64,000 nt of DNA, taken from positions 1-64,000 of the forward strand of contig RAYR01000018.1 of NCBI GenBank assembly GCA_003612405.1. Direction: 5' to 3'. This document shows, piece after piece, positions 52,860-64,000 of the stretch. Each line of letters starts with the position of its first letter. Positions within the stretch are counted from its first letter, which is position 1. The translations under genes and the position numbers were made by a program. The notes under the pieces are model-generated. The model did no database searches. It had not been told where the DNA came from and was given only the letters and a program-made list of their open reading frames with translations. The stretch comes from a bacterium 0.1xD8-71. Lineage in GTDB: Bacteria; Bacillota; Clostridia; Lachnospirales; Lachnospiraceae.

Positions 52860-53392
52860 TTTCAAAGACATACGGAGATGCGTTGTTTGAACTCGCGGTA
52901 GAAGAGAACAAGATAGATGTCCTGTTGGAAGAAATTGAACAGCTCCGGAAAATCCTTACGGAGAATGAGGATTTTGGCAGACTGATGAATCATCCGAAGA
53001 TTATCAAGGAGGAGAAGATCGAGGTTGCCAGAAATGTGTTTGCGGGAAGGATATCAGAGGAACTGTTAGGCTTTTTGACTATCATTATCTCGAAAGACCG
53101 TTATAAGGAAATTGACCAGATCCTGGATTATTTTGTTGCTAAGGTGAAGGAATATAAGGGAATCGGTATCGCAACGGTGACGACCGCAGCCCCGCTTAAG
53201 GAAGAGCAGTGCAAAAAGATTGAACAGAAACTGCTTGATACCACCAAATATAACTCGATGGAGATTCACTATGGATTAGATGAGTCATTGATCGGTGGTA
53301 TGGTAATCCGGATTGGCGACAGAGTTGTGGATAGCAGTGTCAGTACGAAATTAAATGAATTACAAAGAGATCTGCTGAAGGTGCAGATCTGA
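52847..53392 (+). CDS. atpH: ATP synthase subunit delta
   Basis: 181-aa stalk connector between alpha3beta3 and b subunits. Starts AKLISKTYGDALFELAVEEN; C-terminal GGMVIRIGDRVVDSSVSTKL is diagnostic. Overlaps atpF by 13 nt, typical of translational coupling. Confidence 0.94.
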   Translation: MAKLISKTYGDALFELAVEENKIDVLLEEIEQLRKILTENEDFGRLMNHPKIIKEEKIEVARNVFAGRISEELLGFLTIIISKDRYKEIDQILDYFVAKVKEYKGIGIATVTTAAPLKEEQCKKIEQKLLDTTKYNSMEIHYGLDESLIGGMVIRIGDRVVDSSVSTKLNELQRDLLKVQI

Positions 53393-53419
53393 AGAAATCT
53401 AGAAGAAAGGTGCGTATGA

Positions 53420-54928
<1,509 letters not shown>

Positions 54929-54950
54929 GTAGAAAGTAGAGGGTGACGCT

Positions 54951-55814
54951 ATGGCCTCAATGAGAGACATTAAAAGGCGTAAAGGCAGTATCCAGAGTAC
55001 TCAGCAGATTACCAAAGCCATGAAACTCGTCTCTACTGTGAAGTTACAGAGAGCGAAACAGCGCGCGGAACAGTCCAAGGCATATTTTAACTGCATGTAT
55101 GAGACAGTAACTTCCATGCTGGCTAAGACCAGCGGATTGAACCATCCTTATCTGAAAGCGGGAGAATCGAAGAAGAAGGCGGTCATTGTGATCACTTCCA
55201 ACAGAGGACTTGCGGGTGGATACAATTCCAATATTGTGAAACTGATCACAAAGGGAGATTTCAATAAGGAAGATCTGGAGATATACGCAATTGGTAAAAA
55301 GGGTAAGGATGCACTGCATCGTCATGGTTATCACATTGTGGAAGACAACCCTGATATTATTGAGGAGCCTTCTTATGTGGATGCCATGGTAATCAGTGAC
55401 AAACTGCTCAAATCCTTTGCGGCAGGGGAAATCGGAGAGATTTATCTGGCTTATACCAGATTTAAGAATACGGTAGTCCATGAACCGACACTCTTAAAGC
55501 TCCTTCCGGTAGAGCCGGCAGACAGTGCAGAAAGCGAAGCGGAGACAGGCAGTAAGGCGATGATGAACTTTGAGCCCGAGGATGACGAGGCGCTTGACAT
55601 GATCATTCCCAAATATGTTACGAGTCTGATCTACGGTGGCCTGGTGGAAGCGGTCGCAAGTGAGAACGGTGCAAGGATGCAGGCGATGGATTCCGCTACG
55701 AGCAACGCTGAGGAAATGATAGATCATTTATCTCTGATGTACAACAGAGCGCGTCAGGGATCTATTACGCAGGAATTAACAGAAATTATCGCAGGTGCAA
55801 ACGCTATCTCATAG
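54951..55814 (+). CDS. atpG: ATP synthase subunit gamma
   Basis: 287-aa central shaft. N-terminal helix SMRDIKRRKGSIQSTQQITKAMKLVSTVK and C-terminal helix with MQAMDSATSNAEEMIDHLSL...NRARQGSITQELTEI are conserved. Residues 180-210 contain a short Glu/Ser-rich insert. Ribosome-binding site AGGGTGA. Confidence 0.95.
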   Translation: MASMRDIKRRKGSIQSTQQITKAMKLVSTVKLQRAKQRAEQSKAYFNCMYETVTSMLAKTSGLNHPYLKAGESKKKAVIVITSNRGLAGGYNSNIVKLITKGDFNKEDLEIYAIGKKGKDALHRHGYHIVEDNPDIIEEPSYVDAMVISDKLLKSFAAGEIGEIYLAYTRFKNTVVHEPTLLKLLPVEPADSAESEAETGSKAMMNFEPEDDEALDMIIPKYVTSLIYGGLVEAVASENGARMQAMDSATSNAEEMIDHLSLMYNRARQGSITQELTEIIAGANAIS

Positions 55815-55876
55815 CATGAAGCAGGCATACTGCAATGTTATGGTGATTGTGATTGCACATAAATAAACATGAGTGA

Positions 55877-57292
<1,416 letters not shown>

Positions 57293-57331
57293 TAAGACAT
57301 GAATTGGAAGTTATATGAAAGCAGGTAGGAT

Positions 57332-57739
57332 ATGGCTGACGATAGAAATTTTATTTTAAAGATCATTACACCGGACAGGGTATTCTATGAGGAAGAAGTG
57401 TCCATGGTAGAATTCAATACGGTCGAAGGTGAAGTCGGTATCTACAAAGATCATATCCCGATGACTATGATTGTTGCGCCGGGGATTCTTACTATTACCC
57501 AAGGTGATGAGGTGAAAGAAGCAGCGCTTCATGCAGGGTTTAGTGAGGTTCTGCCTGATAAAGTCACGATTCTTGCAGAAATTATAGAGTGGCCGGGAGA
57601 GATTGATGTGGCCCGTGCGGAGGAAGCGAAATCACGTGCGGAGGAGAGAATCCGGGAACATGCACCGGGAACGGATATGAGGAGAGCTGAAATGTCCTTG
57701 AAACGTGCAGTTGCAAGAATTGAAGTGGTGAATGATTAA
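57332..57739 (+). CDS. atpC: ATP synthase subunit epsilon
   Basis: 135-aa rotor and inhibitory subunit. N-terminal beta-sandwich (LKIITPDRVFYEEEVSMVEF; GEVGIYKDHIPMT) and C-terminal helical hairpin (DVARAEEAKSRAEERI). Last gene of the operon, followed by a terminator. Confidence 0.95.
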   Translation: MADDRNFILKIITPDRVFYEEEVSMVEFNTVEGEVGIYKDHIPMTMIVAPGILTITQGDEVKEAALHAGFSEVLPDKVTILAEIIEWPGEIDVARAEEAKSRAEERIREHAPGTDMRRAEMSLKRAVARIEVVND

Positions 57740-57760
57740 TGGAAAGATGCAATACATTTC

Positions 57761-57791
57761 ATGAGGGAGCGGGAAACCGTTCCCTCATTTT
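57761..57791 (+). terminator. Terminator of the ATP synthase operon
   Basis: ATGAGGGAGCGG (57761-57772), loop GAAA, CCGTTCCCTCAT (57777-57788), then TTTTG; one G-U pair in an otherwise perfect stem. Confidence 0.85.
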
Positions 57792-57861
57792 GCATTGATT
57801 TCCCGGGCAGAGGCAAAACAATTTATTATAGTACGCATATGATAAGGTAAGACAATATAAA

Positions 57862-57885
57862 CCTGTGTACAAAAACATACACAGA
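57862..57885 (+). other. Inverted repeat before the hypothetical gene at 57898
   Basis: CTGTGTA and TACACAG form a 7-bp stem around an 8-nt A-rich loop directly upstream of the ribosome-binding site (GGAGAG). Could be an operator or a leader hairpin. Confidence 0.5.
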
Positions 57886-57897
57886 CTGGAGAGCAAT

Positions 57898-58344
57898 ATG
57901 AATCAATCGAGAATCTTGCCTTTTTATATGGCATATCCTCTTCCCTTGTATTATCAGGAAGAAGATACAGTGACCAGGGATCTGGAATATTTACAGCAGA
58001 TGTATCCGCTGGAAGCAAAGAAATATCAGAAAATCATTGTTGATACACTGGATCGGCTGGATTATGAGGGCAGTATGATTTATGATGAATACCCGGACAG
58101 ATGGCAGATTTACCGTCTTACACAGATCATTGTAGATAAGATTAAAAAGATGGAAAACCAGGAGGCTATGACATCACAGGAAGGGCAGAATAACGAAGGT
58201 ATGCCGGAGGAGATCATACGGGCACAGGCCAGTGCCGTACCAGAGAAAGACTGGAACCATATCACAGAGTTCATACAGGTGCTCTTAAGCTATGAGATTT
58301 ACAAGAAACGTCATTCCAACCGCAATGGAATTTTAAAATTTTAG
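57898..58344 (+). CDS. Hypothetical protein
   Basis: 148 aa, not recognised. Tyr/Pro-rich N-terminus (ILPFYMAYPLPLYYQEEDTV), helical middle and a short Gln/Glu-rich linker near 95-110; no TM segment. Start ATG 57898 after GGAGAG. Preceded by a possible operator and followed 66 nt later by a methyltransferase. Seems to be a conserved-type soluble protein because of codon use and a good start, but I cannot assign a role. Confidence 0.7.
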   Translation: MNQSRILPFYMAYPLPLYYQEEDTVTRDLEYLQQMYPLEAKKYQKIIVDTLDRLDYEGSMIYDEYPDRWQIYRLTQIIVDKIKKMENQEAMTSQEGQNNEGMPEEIIRAQASAVPEKDWNHITEFIQVLLSYEIYKKRHSNRNGILKF

Positions 58345-58410
58345 TTGTGGTTTTCCTGTAATCTTATTAAAATAATAACAGGGCGTAAATGGAAGCAGGG
58401 GACATACAGG

Positions 58411-59613
58411 ATGAATGAGCAGCTTAAGGTGCTTTTACAGGATACTGTGGACAGTGGACTTTATCAGATTATATTGAGTAATCCCAGACATAAGGGAGAG
58501 TCCGTTCCTTTCAAAGTAAAAATAAGACCGGTTCTGGTAAAAGAGAGGCTTCTTTTTCAGGAGACGGTGTATCAGGGGACAAAAGTTTTTCATGAAAATT
58601 ATGAAGATACCTCTATGATCAGCCGTATAGAAGAAAAGCTTACCCATGATTTCAAACAATGTGAGGTGGAACATAAGGCTTGCAGAGCGGTGGTACTGGT
58701 CAGCAAGAAGGGCAGGATGACCATAAGCAGGAGACAGCCGGCACAGAATGTGACACAGCCGGAAGAAATGCGGAAGATGCAGATGTCTCATAACCGGGTG
58801 AAGCGCTATATTCTGGAGGAGGGGATTCCGGTTCCCTTCCTGATCGATCTGGGTGTACAGACCCGGGACGGTAAGATTGTGCATGCCCGCTATGACAAGT
58901 TCAGGCAGATTAACCGGTTTTTGGAATTTATTGAGGATATTTTGCCCACACTTCCTAAGGAAGGGACCGTGCGGATTCTGGATTTTGGATGCGGCAAGTC
59001 GTATCTGACTTTTGCCATGTATTATTATCTGCATTGTCTGAAGAAATATGATGTGCAGATTACGGGACTTGATCTGAAAGAAGATGTAATAGAAAACTGC
59101 AATCGCCTCAGCAGGCAGTATGGCTATGATAAGCTTATGTTTCTAAAAGGGGACATTGCCGATTATGAGATGAGGGACAGGGTAGATATGGTGGTGACAC
59201 TGCATGCCTGTGATACGGCGACAGACTATGCGTTGTTGAAGGCAGTCAGGTGGAATGTGAAAGTAATCTTGTCAGTACCCTGTTGTCAGCATGAGGTAAA
59301 CAGGCAGATTCACAATAAGGAATTGGCATCTGTTCTGGGATATGGTATTATCAAAGAGCGCATGTCAGCATTGATTACAGATGCAGTCCGTGCTGAGCTG
59401 CTGGAGGCACAGGGATACGAAACCAGTATTTTGGAGTTCATTGACATGGAACACACTCCCAAGAACCTGTTGATCCGGGCAGTCAGACGGCCTGGAGAGC
59501 AGCCGCTAAAGAGTCTTGCAAAGATGGAGGAAGTGATTCGGTTAGCCGAGTTTTTACAGATAGAGCCAACCCTGCTTAAGCTGTTGTGTGACGGAAGCGA
59601 TAGAGAGGCTTGA
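58411..59613 (+). CDS. Class I SAM-dependent methyltransferase (Methyltransf_32-like)
   Basis: 400 aa. The N-terminal half (1-165) is of unknown fold; the C-terminal half carries the Rossmann methyltransferase: motif I VRILDFGCGKSYLTFAMYYY, motif II-like ITGLDLKEDVIENCNRLS, and VTLHACDTATDYALL followed by VPCCQHEVNRQI. The DTATD and CCQHE sequences recur in RNA-modifying relatives, but the substrate is unknown. Start ATG 58411 after GCAGGGG. Its stop is 19 nt upstream of the next gene. Confidence 0.8.
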   Translation: MNEQLKVLLQDTVDSGLYQIILSNPRHKGESVPFKVKIRPVLVKERLLFQETVYQGTKVFHENYEDTSMISRIEEKLTHDFKQCEVEHKACRAVVLVSKKGRMTISRRQPAQNVTQPEEMRKMQMSHNRVKRYILEEGIPVPFLIDLGVQTRDGKIVHARYDKFRQINRFLEFIEDILPTLPKEGTVRILDFGCGKSYLTFAMYYYLHCLKKYDVQITGLDLKEDVIENCNRLSRQYGYDKLMFLKGDIADYEMRDRVDMVVTLHACDTATDYALLKAVRWNVKVILSVPCCQHEVNRQIHNKELASVLGYGIIKERMSALITDAVRAELLEAQGYETSILEFIDMEHTPKNLLIRAVRRPGEQPLKSLAKMEEVIRLAEFLQIEPTLLKLLCDGSDREA

Positions 59614-59632
59614 CAGAGGAATCCTATATAGT

Positions 59633-62173
59633 ATGAAAAGAGCAATCATAAAGGGTGTTTTCCTGGGTATCATTTTTGCACTGGCATTGATGGTCTTGAG
59701 TACAGTGATGAATCAGGGGAACACTGATATGACAACCGAAATGGGAGAGGCGACATACCCTGTGGTGTCCATGTTTGTGGACGGACACAGGGTTAACAGT
59801 CTGCACGGATATACTGACAGTATGAGCAGTGCTTATCTGCGTGAGACCCTACAGCCGGTGGAAAATGACAGAAAGGTCAGTGTGCAGATTGATACCTATG
59901 GCAGGGAAATAGAATCCATTGCTTTTGAGGTACGAAGTCCGGATGGAGAGCGGCTTGTGGAGAATACACAGGTAGATGAATATGAGCTGAATGAAGACAC
60001 TGTTAATTTTCAGATCACGCTAAAGGATCTGATTGAAAACGATACGGAGTACATGCTGATATTTCTGGTCACACCGCAGGGAGCAGAACCGATACGTTAT
60101 TATTCCAGAATCATTATGAGCGATTCCCTGCATATTCAGGAAAAGCTGGACTATATTCTGGATTTTCATGAGCGCACCTTTGATAAGGAAGCAGCGGCTG
60201 AGCTGACCAAATATCTGGAGTCCAACGCGGAAGGGGACAATACTACCTTCCATAAGGTAACCATACATTCCAGTTTTGCACAGGTTACCTGGGGAGACCT
60301 GGCTGTGCGCAAGGTGACGGAACCGAGGATTCTGATCAAGGAACTGGCTGAGCAGACAGGCTCTTTTGTGATGGAATACGTGGTCAGTATCAAGGACGGC
60401 AGGGAGACCAATTATTATCGGGTTAAGGAATATTACAGAATCCGCTACACACCGGAAAGAATGTATCTGCTGGATTATGAGAGGGGTATGGAGCAGATAT
60501 TTAATGAGGATGCAGATGTCTATATCAATGATAAGATAGTGCTCGGCATCACTGGCGATCAGGTAACACTCCATGAAAGCGATGGAGGCAATGTGCTGGC
60601 TTTTACAGTGGCCGACAAGCTTTACAGCTATAATGTAACAGATAACAAACTGGCAAGACTTTTTAGTTTTTACGGGAATGTGGAACAGCTGCTGGATGAG
60701 CGCAGCGCTTATGACAGACATGATATTCAGGTACTGGGTGTGGATGAGACAGGTAATATCGCTTTTCTTGTCTATGGCTATATGAACCGGGGACGCCATG
60801 AAGGGAATGTGGGGGTGGCAGTTTACGGTTATAACAGCATGACAAACACTGTGGAAGAGCGGATTTACATTCCTTATGATAAATCCTATGAACTGTTAAA
60901 GACAGATATAGAGAAGCTTTCCTATGTAAACAGATCGGGCATCTATTATTTTATGATGGATGGGGCAGTGTATGCAGTTAATCTGGATACGCTTTCCTGT
61001 CAGGTTGTGGTCTCCGGGCTTCGGGAAGGCGGTTATCATGTATCGGATTCTAACAAGATGCTCGTGTGGCAGGAGGGGAGTGATCTCTATGCCGCTTCCA
61101 GCCTGGTACTGATGAATTTGAATATGCAGACCCAGACGCGGATTGATGCGGGTGCCGGAGAATATATTTCGGTGCTTGGATTTATGGAGGAAGATTTAAT
61201 CTATGGTCTTGCAAGAAAAAATGATGTGATAGTGAATCATGCCGGTATCACTACGTTCCCCATGTACCAGTTACGGATTCAGAGTGATGAAGGCAGTGTG
61301 TTAAAGACCTATCAGAAAGAAAACATCTTCGTGGTGGACAGTGAGATTCAAGAAAATCAGATTAACTTGTCCAGGGTGGTATTCGATGAGGAAAGCGGCG
61401 GCTATGATGCTGTCTCGGACGATCAGATTATGAGTACGGAAGAAGTAAAGATAGGTAGTAACACCATAGGATATGCGACTACGGAAACTTATGAGACAAT
61501 CTGCCAGATTGCGGTTAAAAACGATATAGACAGTAAGTCATTGCTGCATCTGACACCTAAGGAAGTGCTCTTTGAGGGCAGCCGTGCAGTTGAGACTCCT
61601 GGGATGAGCAGTACAGAGCCGCGGTTTTATGTGTATGGAAAGAACGGGATTGAAGGTATCTATGTCAATCCGGGTAAAGCAGTGGAACTGGCTTATCGTA
61701 CGGCAGGTGTTGTGGTGGATGACGATGGGGATTATATCTGGCGGCGGGAGACCAGGAGCAGCCGCAATCAGATTATGGCGATTACAGAGGATTCGATCAC
61801 AGAGTCCAAAGGCTCTTTGGCAGTCTGCCTGGATACAATCCTGCGGTTTGAAGGAATTTCCAGAAACACGCAGAGGCTTCTTAATCGCGGCAATACGATA
61901 TTTGATATTCTCAGAAATGATTTACAGGAGTATACCATACTGGATCTCTCGGGATGCAGTCTGGATGCCGTGCTGTATTATGTCAATAAGGATATCCCTG
62001 TGCTTGCAACGCTGGACGATGGCAATGCCGTATTGATTGTGGGATTTAACGAACTTAACATTGTGGTCATGGATCCGGTGGAGGGGACATTGGAGAAACG
62101 AGGCATGAACGATTCTACGGAATGGCTGAATGAAAATGGGAATCAGTTCATCGCCTATATCAGGAAAGAGTAA
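59633..62173 (+). CDS. Large extracytoplasmic protein with degenerate C39-like domain
   Basis: 846 aa. One N-terminal TM anchor (about 7-28) and a long, beta-rich extracytoplasmic body; SFYGNVEQLLDERSAYDRHD and following repeats suggest a propeller-like middle region. The last ~110 residues resemble the C39-like peptidase fold (ILDLSGCSLDAVLYYVNKDI; LIVGFNELNIVVMDPVEGTL), but the usual His before AVLIVG is Asn (DGNAVLIVGF), so it is probably not an active protease. Start ATG 59633 with AGAGGAA upstream. Family and function unknown; clearly cell-surface. Confidence 0.7.
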   Translation: MKRAIIKGVFLGIIFALALMVLSTVMNQGNTDMTTEMGEATYPVVSMFVDGHRVNSLHGYTDSMSSAYLRETLQPVENDRKVSVQIDTYGREIESIAFEVRSPDGERLVENTQVDEYELNEDTVNFQITLKDLIENDTEYMLIFLVTPQGAEPIRYYSRIIMSDSLHIQEKLDYILDFHERTFDKEAAAELTKYLESNAEGDNTTFHKVTIHSSFAQVTWGDLAVRKVTEPRILIKELAEQTGSFVMEYVVSIKDGRETNYYRVKEYYRIRYTPERMYLLDYERGMEQIFNEDADVYINDKIVLGITGDQVTLHESDGGNVLAFTVADKLYSYNVTDNKLARLFSFYGNVEQLLDERSAYDRHDIQVLGVDETGNIAFLVYGYMNRGRHEGNVGVAVYGYNSMTNTVEERIYIPYDKSYELLKTDIEKLSYVNRSGIYYFMMDGAVYAVNLDTLSCQVVVSGLREGGYHVSDSNKMLVWQEGSDLYAASSLVLMNLNMQTQTRIDAGAGEYISVLGFMEEDLIYGLARKNDVIVNHAGITTFPMYQLRIQSDEGSVLKTYQKENIFVVDSEIQENQINLSRVVFDEESGGYDAVSDDQIMSTEEVKIGSNTIGYATTETYETICQIAVKNDIDSKSLLHLTPKEVLFEGSRAVETPGMSSTEPRFYVYGKNGIEGIYVNPGKAVELAYRTAGVVVDDDGDYIWRRETRSSRNQIMAITEDSITESKGSLAVCLDTILRFEGISRNTQRLLNRGNTIFDILRNDLQEYTILDLSGCSLDAVLYYVNKDIPVLATLDDGNAVLIVGFNELNIVVMDPVEGTLEKRGMNDSTEWLNENGNQFIAYIRKE

Positions 62174-62206
62174 GAACACGCAGAAACAGACAGAATGAGG
62201 ATTGGC

Positions 62207-62890
62207 ATGAGCAGATATACAGATGCAGTGATATTTGATATGGACGGGGTTATCTTTGACAGCGAGAGACTGGTTCTTGCCTGTTGGAAAAAGGTCAGTG
62301 AAAAATATGGATTTCAGGGAATAGATGAGGTATTTATGCCCTGTATAGGCACCAATGCCACGAGGACGAAGGAAATCGTATTAGATTATTATGGGCCTGA
62401 TTTTCCATATGAGGATTTTAGAAAAGAGGCTTCTGTATTATTTCATGAACAGGTGGACTGTGACGGCCTGCCGGTGAAAGAAGGAGTACGGGAACTTCTG
62501 GACTATCTGAAAGAACAGGGTGTTCCTGCGGCAGTTGCTTCTTCTACTCGTCTGGAGGTTGTGGCGGATGAATTGAAACAGGCAGGATTGTATGAGTATT
62601 TCAGGGTGGTAATGGGAGGAGACCAGCTTAAAAGAAGTAAGCCGGAACCGGATATCTATCTGATGACCTGTGATAAAATGGATGTGATACCCGGCCGTGC
62701 CTATGCCATAGAAGATTCTTATAATGGAATCCGTTCGTCTTACAGCGCCGGCATGAGACCGATCATGGTGCCGGATATGCTCCCTCCTACAGAGGAAATG
62801 CGTCAAAAGAGCGTTGCTGTATTGGAAAATTTGCTGATGGTGCGAGAGTATCTGGAAGAAATACATAGACAGAACAACTTCCTGCAATGA
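62207..62890 (+). CDS. HAD-superfamily hydrolase (beta-phosphoglucomutase-like)
   Basis: 227-aa HAD phosphatase or mutase. Motif I FDMDGVIFDSERL (nucleophile Asp and acid/base Asp), motif II PAAVASSTR, motif III KRSKPEPDIYL, motif IV AIEDSYNGIRSSY. The cap domain type (C1) suits small sugar phosphates. Start at ATG 62207 (GAGG upstream) rather than ATG 62195. Substrate cannot be decided by sequence. Confidence 0.85.
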   Translation: MSRYTDAVIFDMDGVIFDSERLVLACWKKVSEKYGFQGIDEVFMPCIGTNATRTKEIVLDYYGPDFPYEDFRKEASVLFHEQVDCDGLPVKEGVRELLDYLKEQGVPAAVASSTRLEVVADELKQAGLYEYFRVVMGGDQLKRSKPEPDIYLMTCDKMDVIPGRAYAIEDSYNGIRSSYSAGMRPIMVPDMLPPTEEMRQKSVAVLENLLMVREYLEEIHRQNNFLQ

Positions 62891-62906
62891 AAATGAAAAG
62901 GAAGAT

Positions 62907-63575
62907 ATGATGAAGAAAAATATAAAAGAAATAGTGTTGCGGGTAATCATCTTATTGATTGGATTGACGATAGCACATCTGGGAGTGACGCTGTTTTTGC
63001 TGACTGATTTGGGAGCGGATCCCTTTAATGTGCTGGTGCAGGGAATATTCCGTACAGTAAGCAGTGTGACCGGAGCAGGGTGGCTGACCCACGGGTATAC
63101 CCATATTGCGATCTGTTTTCTGATTATTCTGGTACTTTTGATTGTGGACAGAAGTTACATCAAAATCGGGACAATCCTCTGTATGGTGTGCGGCGGGCCG
63201 ATCATTGATTTTTTTACAAAACTGCTTTCCTTTATCTTTGCACAGGAGAGAACGTTATGGTTTAAACTGCCGGTTCTTGCCCTGGGATGTGTAATCCTGG
63301 CATTTGGCATGACGATAGTCATCAAATCTGATGCCGGAACGGGCCCTAATGATCTGGTTGCGCTGGTAATCAGCGATAAATCCCATAAGAAATTTGGAAT
63401 TGTGAGGATTATTGTGGATGTATCTTTTGTGGTGGTTGGATTTGTTCTGGGAGGATCCCTGGGGATTGGCACCATTGTCTGCGCCTGCCTTGTAGGGCCT
63501 GTGGCAGGATTTTTCCTGCCACAGAGTGGAAAAATAGTAGAACATATCCTACATAGATTCTGTAATGGCTGCTGA
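62907..63575 (+). CDS. YczE/YitT-like integral membrane protein
   Basis: 222 aa with five TM segments, including RVIILLIGLTIAHLGVTLFL and the family's LTDLGADPFNVLVQGI and IKSDAGTGPNDLVALVISDK repeats. The conserved DLGADP and DAGTGPND are signature positions of YczE/YyaS-type proteins, whose function is not established. AAGGAAG upstream of ATG 62907. Confidence 0.8.
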   Translation: MMKKNIKEIVLRVIILLIGLTIAHLGVTLFLLTDLGADPFNVLVQGIFRTVSSVTGAGWLTHGYTHIAICFLIILVLLIVDRSYIKIGTILCMVCGGPIIDFFTKLLSFIFAQERTLWFKLPVLALGCVILAFGMTIVIKSDAGTGPNDLVALVISDKSHKKFGIVRIIVDVSFVVVGFVLGGSLGIGTIVCACLVGPVAGFFLPQSGKIVEHILHRFCNGC

Positions 63576-63595
63576 TGATAACAAGGATATGGGAA

Positions 63596-64000
63596 TTAAC
63601 GGATTCCGAATATTTTACCCTGATATTTTTGCAGTGCGGTCAACAGGATCATGCCTAAGATACCACAGGAGATGAATTCTCCGGCCCCTACGGTCAGGCA
63701 GTAATATCCGTAACATTGCAGGGTGCTCAGACCCTCTATGAGAAGTCCATAGCCATAGATCAGTACCAGAGGGACGATGAGTGTGTTGGCGATGATCGGA
63801 CATACCGGTGCGCACCATTTCCATTTGCGCAGGACATAAGTACCCACAGCACCGGCCAATGTTGCCAGACTGCCGAATACAATATCCGGCAAAGCACAGC
63901 CTGTCAGTATATTGCTCAACAGACAGCCGATAAAGAGGCCGGGAATGGCAGCCGGTGTAAAATATGGTAAGATGGTGAGTGCTTCCGAGAAACGGACTTG
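63596..64000 (-). CDS. queT: QueT-type transporter (5' end beyond the window)
   Basis: Minus-strand membrane protein running out of the right edge; at least 134 codons, no start inside the window. Reading begins VRFSEALTILPYFTPAAIPG, then LPDIVFGSLATLAGAVGTY, typical of QueT, a predicted queuosine-precursor transporter; TM segments continue to the stop at 63596. It is convergent with the YczE-like gene, 20 nt apart, with no terminator visible. QueT genes often carry a preQ1 riboswitch upstream, which would lie outside this window. Confidence 0.85.
   Translation of the reverse strand, partial: QVRFSEALTILPYFTPAAIPGLFIGCLLSNILTGCALPDIVFGSLATLAGAVGTYVLRKWKWCAPVCPIIANTLIVPLVLIYGYGLLIEGLSTLQCYGYYCLTVGAGEFISCGILGMILLTALQKYQGKIFGIR

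Overview
The window reads as a chromosomal segment of an anaerobic, flagellated Firmicute, most likely a member of the Lachnospiraceae (Clostridia). Grounds: moderate GC; strong AGGAGG ribosome-binding sites; a cdaA-cdaR-glmM operon; an MreB/Mbl gene followed by two FlgG-family genes; pyruvate formate-lyase metabolism; a c-ring sequence with a Na+-binding signature; and several conserved clostridial proteins of unknown function. There is no prophage, insertion sequence, CRISPR array, rRNA or tRNA that I can support.

Layout. 1-128: twin-hairpin repeats. 319-7053: a PucR/CdaR-type regulator, ftsE-ftsX, an M23 peptidase with a PcsB-like coiled coil, an S41 (CtpA) protease and a GDP-mannose pyrophosphorylase. 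7080-8246: a decayed, AT-rich patch with a multiply frameshifted RelA/SpoT-domain gene and a second ORF broken by one extra base. 8275-13298: SOS-controlled uvrB-uvrA. 13468-16544: two minus-strand ATPases; the first (DUF4143) has 32-bp direct repeats upstream. 16691-20680: PAP2 phosphatase, then mbl-flagellar rod genes. 20785-24196: RecD2, ComFC, YvyF. 24222-29513: two membrane proteins, the c-di-AMP cyclase operon cdaA-cdaR-glmM, and HPr. 29577-32248: leuA, sirtuin, DUF951. 32397-38336: rpsF-ssb-rpsR, the c-di-AMP phosphodiesterase gdpP, rplI, dnaB, a MerR regulator. 38355-42297 (minus): ferredoxin, PFL-activating enzyme and a split pyruvate formate-lyase. 42645-50166: DUF1858 protein, MecA, a probable 6S RNA, GH18 protein, amidase, Sua5, RpiB, SleB-type hydrolase, DUF402. 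50359-57739: the complete F-type ATP synthase operon. 57898-64000: a hypothetical, a methyltransferase, a large surface protein, a HAD phosphatase, a YitT/YczE-type protein and a 5'-truncated QueT-type transporter.

The most striking system is the pyruvate formate-lyase locus. The large PFL protein (679 aa) keeps the Cys-Cys active site but stops just before the glycyl-radical domain. That domain is encoded separately as an 80-aa protein with its own ribosome-binding site; 679 + 80 = 759, close to the roughly 760 residues of one-piece PFL. Between the two genes lies a 66-aa ORF whose first half aligns without gaps to the N-terminal part of the radical subunit, but which has a Cys-rich tail in place of the radical loop. 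Each of the three cistrons is followed within 2-3 nt of its stop by a hairpin. The twin-hairpin repeat downstream of the radical subunit recurs directly downstream of atpE, the c-ring gene, suggesting a shared 3'-end stabilising or differential-expression device for small subunits.
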